64,000 bases of DNA, from assembly GCA_028714075.1 (NCBI GenBank), contig JAQTMZ010000002.1:186001-250000 (forward strand). Direction: 5' to 3'. The stretch's first letter is position 1. Each line of letters begins with the position of its first letter. This DNA is from Gallionella sp. GTDB taxonomy: Bacteria; Pseudomonadota; Gammaproteobacteria; Burkholderiales; Gallionellaceae. Positions 42,840 through 50,455 of the stretch are shown piece by piece. The translations under genes were made by a program, and so were the position numbers. The notes under the pieces are model-generated. The model saw only the letters and a program-made list of their open reading frames with translations. It was not told where the DNA came from and searched no databases.

Positions 42840-44424
42840 TCCTCTTTTTGGATTGAGCGGAACGCTGTGGCCAATCCACCTGAAACCGCTGCCAGACGAG
42901 CTGTTGAGTTCTTGGATTGTTCGTCTATCCCACGCGCATGGCTACAAGGTGCAAACGATGTGCGCACTAATATTCGGGCGAGACAGCACAATTTGGAACA
43001 GAGATATTGATCGGTTGGCACCACAAAATGTTGCTAATATTCTGACGCATGTTACTGGGGCGGACATTGCCCAAGTTGAGAAAACAACACTGAGAGCCTA
43101 CGAGGGAACGCTTTTTGAGCATCACAATGCTAACGGTATGTGCCGCTGGATTGTGCCGCTTGGAATATTTCACCGCTCTCGCCGCCGCCCAGGTTTGATG
43201 TTCTGCCCGCAATGCCTTTCTGAAGATGCGAACCCATACTTCAGACGGTGCTGGCGATTGGCCTTTTCGACTGCCTGCACCAAGCATGGCTGTTATTTGC
43301 TGGATACTTGTCCAAAATGCGAATCGCCGATCGAACCCCATCGGTCGGATATGCAAGGAAGGGGAATACTCCCGCAAACGGGATTAAATGTTCATTGCTG
43401 GAATTGCAGTTTTGATTTACGCGCTACGCGAAAAATTGAGGTGATCAACGAGTCACTGCTGCAATTGCAAGCTAGGCTGGAGATCACACTCGATAATGGA
43501 TATGTGGATTGGGCTGGGAATCTGGCGATGCATTCGATGGTTTTCTTCGACGGTCTTCGTGAGTTTATTGCGGGTGTTACCTCCAAGCGGACGCAAGATC
43601 GCTTGATGAAATCAGCCAAGCTTGGTGGTATAAGTTTAAAAGGCTGGCCGCGCACCGGGCTTGAAATGGCATCACTGCCGATGCGGCGTGAGCTATTTCG
43701 ATTGTTGACCATCGTACTGGAGGACTGGCCTGATAATTTCATTGAGTTGATCCACGAATGCAAACTGCGTTATGCCGACCTGAAGGGTGAGAGTGATCAA
43801 CGCCCATATTGGTACGAGGGTGTTATTCGGCGTGAGGCCGGTGGTGGATATGCTCCGATAAGTAAGGTTGAGGCAGAAGCGATTGCAGCTTCAGTAGAAA
43901 CAAGGTATGGGCATTTTAGTGTTGATGTAGCCAGGGCGTTGTCTGGTCGTGACATAAGTGCGCATATCCCAGAGCGTTTGCCACAACCAGTTTTGGATGA
44001 GGTGTATGAGGATTTGCTGACGAGCATAGACCACCAGATTGCTGGCACATTGGATAAGACGGAACGTGCTTGCTTGATCCGGGATAAAGTGATGTTTGCT
44101 GCAGGGAGGCAGCTTGGATTGAGTGAGAGTGAATTAGCTGAATTGACGCTTGATCGGTTGCGTGCGTTGGTTCCAGATGAGGTGGCTGTGGATTTCTCAG
44201 ATGTTGCCAGAACTCCGGAGCAAGTAAGGGCATGGGCAGAGTGGTACTGGAAGAAGATGCGTATTCAATTGCGGCCACAGATAGACGAAGAAAGCCTATT
44301 TACTTCGGTAAGGACAAGGAGCAGGTTCAGCCATAGCTCAATAGGTGCCCGATTTCAAAAGGCCGTTGATGTTGCGATGCTGAGAAAGGAAATTCCAAGT
44401 TATAAGCATTGGTTTGAAGTGTAG
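42823..44424 (+). CDS. tniQ: target selector TniQ/TnsD-like protein
   Basis: 533 residues. N-terminal TniQ domain (PIHLKPLPDELLSSWIVRLS, HAHGYKVQTMC) with zinc-knuckle cysteines (MFCPQCLSED, TACTKHGCYLLDTCPKCESP, HCWNCSFD) and a long C-terminal region like TnsD. As the only TniQ here, it is the likely reader of the comM attachment site. No CRISPR array or cas gene is present, so this is the protein-guided type. Start set at MTNRSSPLFGLSG inside the tnsC end. Confidence 0.88.
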   Translation: MTNRSSPLFGLSGTLWPIHLKPLPDELLSSWIVRLSHAHGYKVQTMCALIFGRDSTIWNRDIDRLAPQNVANILTHVTGADIAQVEKTTLRAYEGTLFEHHNANGMCRWIVPLGIFHRSRRRPGLMFCPQCLSEDANPYFRRCWRLAFSTACTKHGCYLLDTCPKCESPIEPHRSDMQGRGILPQTGLNVHCWNCSFDLRATRKIEVINESLLQLQARLEITLDNGYVDWAGNLAMHSMVFFDGLREFIAGVTSKRTQDRLMKSAKLGGISLKGWPRTGLEMASLPMRRELFRLLTIVLEDWPDNFIELIHECKLRYADLKGESDQRPYWYEGVIRREAGGGYAPISKVEAEAIAASVETRYGHFSVDVARALSGRDISAHIPERLPQPVLDEVYEDLLTSIDHQIAGTLDKTERACLIRDKVMFAAGRQLGLSESELAELTLDRLRALVPDEVAVDFSDVARTPEQVRAWAEWYWKKMRIQLRPQIDEESLFTSVRTRSRFSHSSIGARFQKAVDVAMLRKEIPSYKHWFEV

Positions 44425-44452
44425 GCGAAATAGCCATATGCGGGCCTCTTGA

Positions 44453-44478
44453 CATCATCGTCAAAAATGACGATGATG
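44453..44478. promoter_or_regulatory. perfect inverted repeat over the methylase start
   Basis: CATCATCGTCA-AAAA-TGACGATGATG: 11-bp arms with a 4-nt loop. It spans three possible ATG starts of the DNA methylase; in RNA it would hide them. A TTGACA hexamer overlaps the left arm (44449-44454). Could be an operator for methylase self-control or a translation-blocking hairpin. Confidence 0.55.
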
Positions 44479-45165
44479 CTTCGCATGAGATATTCAGGCG
44501 GCAAGGGAAAGTGCTTTCAGCACTTAATAAATATGATGCCCCCACATGGCACTTACATAGAGTCCCATTTGGGCGGCGGAGCAGTTCTTCGAAGAAAAAT
44601 TCCGGCAAGGCATAGCATTGGAATCGACAAGGACTCAAAGGTAATTCTGGAGTGGGAGAATCGCTATCCTGGCTTATGTGAGCTGGTGCAAGCGGATGCT
44701 ACCGACTATCTCCACCACTATAAATATAGTGGTAATGAGCTTATTTATGCAGACCCTCCATATGTTAAATCGACGCGTAGACGCGCCCGAGTGTACAGTT
44801 GTGATTACACAGATAGTGATCATGAGCAGCTTCTGAATGTTCTTAAGCAATCGCCGTGCATGGTGATGCTTTCTGGGTATGACAATGAGATTTACAACGA
44901 CATCCTTGTGGACTGGCGCAAGGAGACGTTTTTTGCCAAGACCCATGTTGATGTGAGACAAGAATGTGTATGGCTAAATTTTAAGCCGTCGACACGGTTA
45001 CATGATGTATCTCATCTAGGGACGAATTTCAGGGAGCGGCAAACAATAAAAAGACGACAAAATCGTTTGCGTGAGCGTATTCAACGATTAGCCCCCATCG
45101 AGCGCAGCGAACTAATGCGATGGATCTCCTGCACATATGGAAATTTATCAGGGGAGAGTGCATAA
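44467..45165 (+). CDS. D12-class (Dam-like) N6-adenine DNA methyltransferase
   Basis: 232 residues (or 226 from ATG 44485, which lies outside the hairpin and matches the family start RYSGGK). SAM motif RYSGGKGKCFQHLI, ESHLGGGAVLRRK, NELIYADPPYVKSTRR with the DPPY catalytic motif, and ADATDYL. No restriction gene is adjacent, so it is either solitary or linked to the OGG-like gene whose ATG follows its stop by one base. Target sequence unknown. Confidence 0.85.
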   Translation: MTMMLRMRYSGGKGKCFQHLINMMPPHGTYIESHLGGGAVLRRKIPARHSIGIDKDSKVILEWENRYPGLCELVQADATDYLHHYKYSGNELIYADPPYVKSTRRRARVYSCDYTDSDHEQLLNVLKQSPCMVMLSGYDNEIYNDILVDWRKETFFAKTHVDVRQECVWLNFKPSTRLHDVSHLGTNFRERQTIKRRQNRLRERIQRLAPIERSELMRWISCTYGNLSGESA

Positions 45166-45166
45166 A

Positions 45167-46009
45167 ATGCAACAAGGTTCAATTTGGAATGGCTCGACGA
45201 TGGTTGATCTTGAATTTCCATCGGAAAGTGAGGAAGTTATTCCTGGGGTTAAGTGGGGTTCGGTTGCAGCCTTTCCGTCCCCTGCGTACTGGAAATATCA
45301 AGTTCATGCGCGGCGAATACAGGGAACAAAAATTAACTATAGGCTAGGCGATTCCTTGGTCGAAGAAGTTGGCGCATGTTTGCTTGGTGGGCATGGAATA
45401 CCAGCTTATATAGGGCTTGCCGCTTATGAGCATTTAAAATCCAGAGATGCATTTGTTAGTTCGGCTCCTACAGAAACAAAGTTATTTGAGTGGTTGAGTG
45501 AACCAATCAAGGCAGGAGATAAAACTGTTCGTTATAGATTTGCTAAACAGAAAGCTAGGTATTTGGCTGCTGCGCTCAATAAACTTGAGTGTGAAATAGC
45601 ACCAAGTGAGACGGGAAAAGGCCTAAGGAACTGGCTTTTGGATGTGCCGGGTATCGGCTACAAAACAGCATCATGGGTTGCGAGAAATTGGCTTGAGGCT
45701 GACGATGTTGCAATTCTTGACATTCATGTGCTCCGAGCCGGGATGCTTGGGGGGTTTTTCAAGAAAGGTTTGACGGTTGAGCGCCATTACCTGCAAATAG
45801 AAGAACAATTCATTGCGTTTAGTCATGGATTGGATGTTAAGGCATCAGAACTTGATGCTGTCATATGGCATGAAATGATGTCGTCGCCATATGCAGTTCA
45901 CCATGTTTTAGGAGATAAAGCTTCACCTCAAATAGAGGCGCGCTTACAGAGGAGTTCTCGACCCAAGCAACGCCATGCCAACGCCGGCCAACTGGCATTG
46001 GTTATCTAA
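45167..46009 (+). CDS. OGG-like HhH-GPD DNA glycosylase/lyase
   Basis: 280 residues. Helix-hairpin-helix LLDVPGIGYKTASWVARNWL followed by ILDIHVLRAG: the catalytic Lys and Asp of bifunctional 8-oxoguanine glycosylases are both kept. The N-terminal half (WKYQVHARRIQGTKINYRLG) is less conserved. OGG-like proteins are a known accessory of type IV CBASS. Co-directional with the methylase (TAAAATG junction). Its last 66 bp overlap the convergent nitroreductase gene. An upstream start at 45137 would overlap the methylase. Confidence 0.8.
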   Translation: MQQGSIWNGSTMVDLEFPSESEEVIPGVKWGSVAAFPSPAYWKYQVHARRIQGTKINYRLGDSLVEEVGACLLGGHGIPAYIGLAAYEHLKSRDAFVSSAPTETKLFEWLSEPIKAGDKTVRYRFAKQKARYLAAALNKLECEIAPSETGKGLRNWLLDVPGIGYKTASWVARNWLEADDVAILDIHVLRAGMLGGFFKKGLTVERHYLQIEEQFIAFSHGLDVKASELDAVIWHEMMSSPYAVHHVLGDKASPQIEARLQRSSRPKQRHANAGQLALVI

Positions 46010-46645
46010 TTTCCCTGCCCATGGCTCTCCGGTAATACCAAGGGGGCAAAAGTTTAAATGTAATGCTTCAGCAACTAATGCCATATGCCCAATAAGAACC
46101 CCGGCATCTCGCCAGATTAGACTATCAGCAAATTTATATTTCGCATAAGTTTTACCAGGCTCAGCTACGAATAATAGTGCTGTTCCATCCTCAGGGTCGA
46201 TAACATCAGGTATTTCAGCCCATAGCTTAGAGAGTGGGCTCTCAATATTCCCAAGTTGCACAAAGGCATGGTTCTCAGGTTCATATCGCACCCAATTATT
46301 ATTTGGATTACCTAGTAATAAATGTATTGGATGGATGGCTCCAGCAGAAGGAACCGGTCGTTGCGTAATCTGGAATCCAACATGGTCTTCGCCTTTCGCA
46401 TTAATTCGGCATGATAGCCATAGAAAGGACGCTAGCTGCTCTCGATTGAGTTGGCCGAATGTTCTCCTTGTTCTCCGGCAAGCAATGATTTCTTCCAATC
46501 TTGGAAGATTCAGCTCAATGGGGATGGGCAGATATTCGACATTCTGTGATGGCCAAGTATAGGGTTCATACTTGCGGAGTTTGTCGCGGGGAATAGGATT
46601 ACCTAGGTCTGTCCAAGTCATATCCGATCTCGTCATACACTTCAA
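45944..46645 (-). CDS. SagB-type nitroreductase-fold FMN oxidoreductase
   Basis: 233 residues (225 from ATG 46621): LEEIIACRRTRRTFGQLNRE, PVPSAGAIHPIHLLLG, and IWRDAGVLIGHMALVAEALH with NFCPLGITGEPW are the ordered motifs of SagB/ThcOx-like dehydrogenases that bind FMN. In peptide biosynthesis such enzymes oxidise azolines; here no peptide cyclase is present, so the substrate is likely a different small molecule or modified protein. Overlaps the QueC-like gene start by 47 bp, so translationally coupled. Confidence 0.82.
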   Translation of the reverse strand: MKCMTRSDMTWTDLGNPIPRDKLRKYEPYTWPSQNVEYLPIPIELNLPRLEEIIACRRTRRTFGQLNREQLASFLWLSCRINAKGEDHVGFQITQRPVPSAGAIHPIHLLLGNPNNNWVRYEPENHAFVQLGNIESPLSKLWAEIPDVIDPEDGTALLFVAEPGKTYAKYKFADSLIWRDAGVLIGHMALVAEALHLNFCPLGITGEPWAGKLDNQCQLAGVGMALLGSRTPL

Positions 46646-47204
46646 AATATTTATTACAGCCTCGACAATTTCCGCAGGCTACATTGGACTTGTGGCAACT
46701 ATGGGCCCAAGCTAAGTATCCACTAGGAATGCAAGAATGGCGAATTAAGTCGGCGGTTGACATATTAATGGCTGGGGCTTCGACGATAATCTCACCTTCT
46801 TGGCACATAAGTAGGCTTGTGAGCCGCTCAATAAATTCTTTAGTGCCATCTTTATGAGTACCATCGGATCGAACTGTGCCAATCAATAGTCTATTTGCGC
46901 CGAGTTCAATAGCGCGCATGGCGGCTAAAGTCACTAATAGTTGGTTGCGATATGGCCACCAATCACTGGCAGGAGCATGTATATTGGTTACTGTGCCTGC
47001 CATATCACCGGAGCCAAGTGAACTGCAATCGATTCGGATAATGTTATGAAGTATCCCGAGTCGTTTACAAATTGTTGCTGATGCAGCAATTTCAGCAGCA
47101 GCGGCCAGCTGGCCGTAGTCAATAGTGAGCGCAAAATCTGGTTTTTTCCACCAAGCTAATGACAGGGAATCCATTCCGCCTGAAAGTAGCAGAGCAGACT
47201 TCAT
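46599..47204 (-). CDS. QueC-like PP-loop ATPase
   Basis: 201 residues: PP-loop SALLLSGGMDSLSLAWW, FALTIDYGQLAAAAE, RNQLLVTLAAM, GTVRSDGTHKDG and the zinc-binding CHKSNVACGNCRGC. Close to 7-cyano-7-deazaguanine synthase but shorter than housekeeping QueC and without other queuosine genes nearby. QueC-like proteins act in type IV CBASS and Qat defence, where protein rather than free-base targets have been reported (recalled, not checked). ATGA overlap with the PfkB-NDT gene. Confidence 0.85.
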   Translation of the reverse strand: MKSALLLSGGMDSLSLAWWKKPDFALTIDYGQLAAAAEIAASATICKRLGILHNIIRIDCSSLGSGDMAGTVTNIHAPASDWWPYRNQLLVTLAAMRAIELGANRLLIGTVRSDGTHKDGTKEFIERLTSLLMCQEGEIIVEAPAINMSTADLIRHSCIPSGYLAWAHSCHKSNVACGNCRGCNKYFEVYDEIGYDLDRPR

Positions 47205-48409
47205 ATTTCAGCTGAAGTCCATAGGGTTTTATATATGGCAGTGACATAATCTTCGCAGAGGATGCAATTAGAGCCAAGCATCATTTTTTTATCTTCGCTC
47301 GATTCATTCTCTGAATAAAAAATGACGGGCTTCTCTAGCGATCGTGCATATCCAACTTCATAAATTGTTCCCGCGTCCAGCCCATCGCCGATAGCGAGAA
47401 CAATATCGCATTCATGAATAGCTTTTAAATCTAACTCGACAACGTCATCTGCTGAGCCATGGCCTACATCGTGATAAGGAGAAAAAACACGAAGTCCCAT
47501 TCCATTGAGATTGTTTCTAGCTTGCTCAACAAGCCAAAGTTCAGCGAGCGTAAAAAATGGGCCGGCTAAATAAACAAGTGGCTTATATCCGCTCAGGTAT
47601 CGATCCGACAACTGGAGTGCTTCAGGATTGAACGTGTTTAGATTCTTGTCTGTGACAAATCCGCGGTTTTCACAATAGAATGCAGTAGCTTTTGAGGCGA
47701 GTAGCGCAGCCTCTGCTGCTTTTAGGCGTTGCTCCATCCAGTAGTAGGCAAATATGGCAACAAAGTTATCCCCGGAGCCAATTTTCCAGACACGAGCAGT
47801 TTTGAATGCAGGAATTTGTGTGAAAGTATCTTTTTCATACACAAGCGCTCCCCGAGGCCCCATTTTGATTACGACTACTTCCGCTTTGGATTTTAGCGAA
47901 ATATTGCGCGCCATATCTTCTGGGGAAGATGCACTTAGGCCGGTCACAACAGAGGCTTCATGATGATTTAATACAATTGCTAGATGATTGGCTTTTGAGC
48001 CGTTTTCATGGAACTCTTCTGGGAAATGGATGTTCTGAGGATCGTAAACCGCATAATCTGCCTTAACAATTGCACTACCTTCAATCATCCCGAATCGGAT
48101 CACTTTATCTTGTGAAATTCGTATTGGATTATATTTTTCAGCTGGAGCGCGAAGTATAGGTGCTGAGAGAGTGTGGTGGTAATTAAAACCAACTCCTTCT
48201 GGCACAGTGATTGACTGCAAACAGAAGCCCTCCAGAGCGGCTCTAATTTCCATTGTTATTGCATCTAAAGAATCAAGGTAAGTGTGTAGTGTCGCATCCC
48301 CACCGATTTGAGCAATCGCGGATGCCGCACGTCCTGCCGACCCATAAACCTCACACCATTTTGGGTGCATGCAAAGCTCGCGATATACGCCTCCTACAAT
48401 ATGTAACAT
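47201..48409 (-). CDS. PfkB kinase - nucleoside 2-deoxyribosyltransferase fusion
   Basis: 402 residues. Residues 1-~255 are a PfkB/ribokinase domain: GSAGRAASAIAQIGGDATL, VLNHHEASVVTG, VVIKMGPRGALVY and the catalytic KIGSGDNFVAIFAYYW. Residues ~280-402 are an NDT-like domain: LVYLAGPFF, FSPYHDVGHG, CDIVLAIGDGLDAG and TIYEVGYARSLEKP, with the nucleophile-position Glu. Together they could phosphorylate a nucleoside and swap or remove its base. Start ATG 48409 with GGAGG-poor context; a TTG lies two codons upstream. Middle gene of the four-gene operon. Confidence 0.82.
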   Translation of the reverse strand: MLHIVGGVYRELCMHPKWCEVYGSAGRAASAIAQIGGDATLHTYLDSLDAITMEIRAALEGFCLQSITVPEGVGFNYHHTLSAPILRAPAEKYNPIRISQDKVIRFGMIEGSAIVKADYAVYDPQNIHFPEEFHENGSKANHLAIVLNHHEASVVTGLSASSPEDMARNISLKSKAEVVVIKMGPRGALVYEKDTFTQIPAFKTARVWKIGSGDNFVAIFAYYWMEQRLKAAEAALLASKATAFYCENRGFVTDKNLNTFNPEALQLSDRYLSGYKPLVYLAGPFFTLAELWLVEQARNNLNGMGLRVFSPYHDVGHGSADDVVELDLKAIHECDIVLAIGDGLDAGTIYEVGYARSLEKPVIFYSENESSEDKKMMLGSNCILCEDYVTAIYKTLWTSAEI

Positions 48410-48424
48410 AACCAATCCCGCTGA

Positions 48425-48754
48425 TCAGGGTTTCTTGGGTTTAATGCGAACGCGGACTTGACCTCCGTTTAAGCTGGTAACCGTGGCATCGTATATTGTC
48501 CCCTGACTAATGCATTCACGAAGTTTCTGTACTTGTGGCGCGGCAATTCCACCAGCTACTTCCCCCTGATGAAGGACAACAACGACAAGTGTTGTTCCAA
48601 ACTGACGGACATCAACGCTCAGAATATCTCCAACACTTAATGTGCGGATTACATCTTCCTTTGGGGAGCTTAGTTGCGTCTCAATGAAAAGCGAATCGCA
48701 CGTATCAATAGGTTCAAAACCACCGCTATAACCACTGCCGCCAGATCCAGACAT
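48425..48754 (-). CDS. small protein with Gly/Ser-rich N-terminus, first gene of the QueC operon
   Basis: 109 residues. N-terminus MSGSGGSGYSGGFEP is flexible; a compact domain follows with CDSLFIETQLSSPKEDVIRT, LSVGDILSVDVRQ, VAGGIAAPQVQKLRECISQG and VTSLNGGQVRVRIKP. Good ribosome site (TTAGGAGATAAG). The Gly/Ser-rich tail resembles the N-terminal tail of QatB, the partner of QatC, from memory. I suggest it is the substrate or scaffold of the downstream enzymes; this is inference. Confidence 0.7.
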   Translation of the reverse strand: MSGSGGSGYSGGFEPIDTCDSLFIETQLSSPKEDVIRTLSVGDILSVDVRQFGTTLVVVVLHQGEVAGGIAAPQVQKLRECISQGTIYDATVTSLNGGQVRVRIKPKKP

Positions 48755-48795
48755 TCTTATCTCCTAATAAATGTACTTTAGATATCCCTCAAATT

Positions 48796-48875
48796 TGACC
48801 GAGATAATGCCATTTGAACGATTGCAGGTATATAGGCCGAAATATATAGATAATTAGGCCTATTCATCTCGGTCA
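48796..48875. promoter_or_regulatory. nested palindromes in the QueC-operon upstream region
   Basis: Outer 10-bp arms TGACCGAGAT (48796-48805) and ATCTCGGTCA (48866-48875) enclose inner arms ATAGGCC/GGCCTAT (48832-48863) around GAAATATATAGATAATT. A 20-bp core is shared with a second palindrome at 62614. It lies 42-121 bp upstream of the operon's first ATG and probably overlaps its promoter. Confidence 0.6.
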
Positions 48876-48895
48876 GAAGTAAAGGTAGTCATTAG

Positions 48896-49094
48896 GCATC
48901 CCGCATGTGGAAGCTTGCCGTGTTCTGAGGAGGAAGTGTTTGCGGATCACGCCGCACGATGGGCAGCACTGAGTACCCGAATCGCCCCAGCGCAGCTTGA
49001 CCATTTCCTGTCAAGCTTCCGCATCGGTCAGGCGCGCGATTTTCTTGACGGAGAGTTGCCTGGATTTGGAGGAAAGAAGGAAGTGCTGAGCCAT
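48896..49094 (-). pseudogene. fossil IS1595-family transposase N-terminus
   Basis: Minus-strand translation starts MAQHFLLSSKSRQLSVKK, then LTDAEA-stop, then LRWGDSGTQCCPSCGVI: the opening and zinc ribbon of IS1595-type transposases, interrupted by an in-frame TGA (49011-49013) and truncated at 48896. The remaining spacer to 49234 shows nothing else recognisable. Confidence 0.75.
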
Positions 49095-49234
49095 TAAGAA
49101 TTCGTTTCGTTAGAAACAAATCCTGCCTATCTCGACTATTTTCCAAAGCGATATTTTTAGTTATTTATACTATTTCAAGCTTACTGCGTCCATAACGGAC
49201 GATGAGCGATTTTGTACAACTTTTTGCGTCCAGC

Positions 49235-50455
49235 CTAGACGGCAGGATTCGTTACAGGCAGTGTCAAATGCATCGCCTCCTGCTCAATCGCACGGCCGTC
49301 GTCATAGATGCGCTGCGCCAGCTGTCCCCACCCCCACTGTTCGCCAATTCTGACAATCTCTCTTTTTTCATCATTGGAAAGACTCTTCCTAGCAGTTACA
49401 GAAGGAAATTCTGCAGGATCCATCGACCACAGATTCAAGGGTGAAGAATCTGCCGTCCTGGCGAATGCCGCCGCAATGCGGAATCCACCCAAATCGATGT
49501 CCCCCCAATGGAACCGCCGCGAACCTTGCTTCAGGGCAGCCATGATGAGTCGATACACGCGAAGTAGTGCCGGAGAGGGCATTCCCGCTGTGTAAAGAAC
49601 AACACCATGAAGACTACCTGCCTTGCCAAGCGCTAGTTCGTTGAAGATTGTGAGATTTTCGACGGTTAGCACATAGGCATCATCGTCAGAAAGAGAAATA
49701 TTTTTGATAGATTGCGGTGCCAAACCGATATAGGGCGCAGGAATCTGGATGGCCGTCCCATCTATAAGCTCCACAATACCATTGCCTGCAATTAGAACGG
49801 GCATGGGATGCTTTACAAGGCCCAATCCGCTCAGTATGTCTTCGATATCTCGACCTGGTACATCAAGGGATTCAATGGTAAGCGCATCTAGGGCTTGAGC
49901 AATAGCCTCGATTCTTTTGCTGTCCGCGAATAGGGCTGCACTAAGACGCCTAACCGGCATATCCTCGCTTGGGGGAAGCTGCCGACAGGCAGCAATGACT
50001 TTGCAGCCATCAACGAAATCCCCAACACGATCCGCGCTGAGTCCCTTAACCTGCTTACCAGCACGCCATTGAGCGAGAACTGCTTGCACAGACAAGTTTT
50101 CACGCCAAGGCTGCAACCGATTTTCCGCCAGCTCGAAAGTACGCCAAATCGGGAGCCTATTGAGCATCGCCGCAACGAGTTCTGCATCGACTAGCTGAAC
50201 GCGAAGAATCTGGCCGTCAATGCCGGCTCTACGGTCCCATTCTGCCGTAATGGCACCTGCGCGCATTGCATTTCTCAATTCAGCATGCACAACATCCTTG
50301 TCAGCCCGCTGCGGCAATTTGAGGTAGTCCGGAAAAGACGCATCCGAAAATACCAGCGAGCATGTCATCTCTGCTTGACGGGCCCAAGCGCGCTCAGCTT
50401 TTTGGAGCAACTTCTCCAGCGCTAACTTGGCTACCCGATGTCCTGCTGCTGTCAT
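49235..50455 (-). CDS. jetD: Wadjet subunit JetD (Toprim nuclease)
   Basis: 406 residues, last gene of the jet operon. C-terminal Toprim fold: YVLTVENLTIFNELA with the catalytic Glu and FHWGDIDLGGFRIA with the DxD pair, preceded by the winged-helix/arm region. JetD cleaves circular plasmid DNA after loop extrusion by JetABC. Its ATG overlaps the jetC stop (ATGA). Catalytic residues appear intact. Confidence 0.9.
   Translation of the reverse strand: MTAAGHRVAKLALEKLLQKAERAWARQAEMTCSLVFSDASFPDYLKLPQRADKDVVHAELRNAMRAGAITAEWDRRAGIDGQILRVQLVDAELVAAMLNRLPIWRTFELAENRLQPWRENLSVQAVLAQWRAGKQVKGLSADRVGDFVDGCKVIAACRQLPPSEDMPVRRLSAALFADSKRIEAIAQALDALTIESLDVPGRDIEDILSGLGLVKHPMPVLIAGNGIVELIDGTAIQIPAPYIGLAPQSIKNISLSDDDAYVLTVENLTIFNELALGKAGSLHGVVLYTAGMPSPALLRVYRLIMAALKQGSRRFHWGDIDLGGFRIAAAFARTADSSPLNLWSMDPAEFPSVTARKSLSNDEKREIVRIGEQWGWGQLAQRIYDDGRAIEQEAMHLTLPVTNPAV

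Noticed and set aside
46599..47204. Housekeeping QueC of queuosine synthesis
   Set aside because: No queD, queE or queF nearby, the protein is short, and it overlaps defence-type genes; the PP-loop and Cys set alone do not prove preQ0 synthesis.
44449..48754. Type IV CBASS or Qat system
   Set aside because: QueC-like and OGG-like genes are present, but there is no CD-NTase, TGT-like protein, CBASS effector, QatA ATPase or QatD TatD nuclease.
48915..49097. 60-codon plus-strand gene
   Set aside because: It is the shadow of the IS1595 transposase remnant, which is recognisable on the minus strand.
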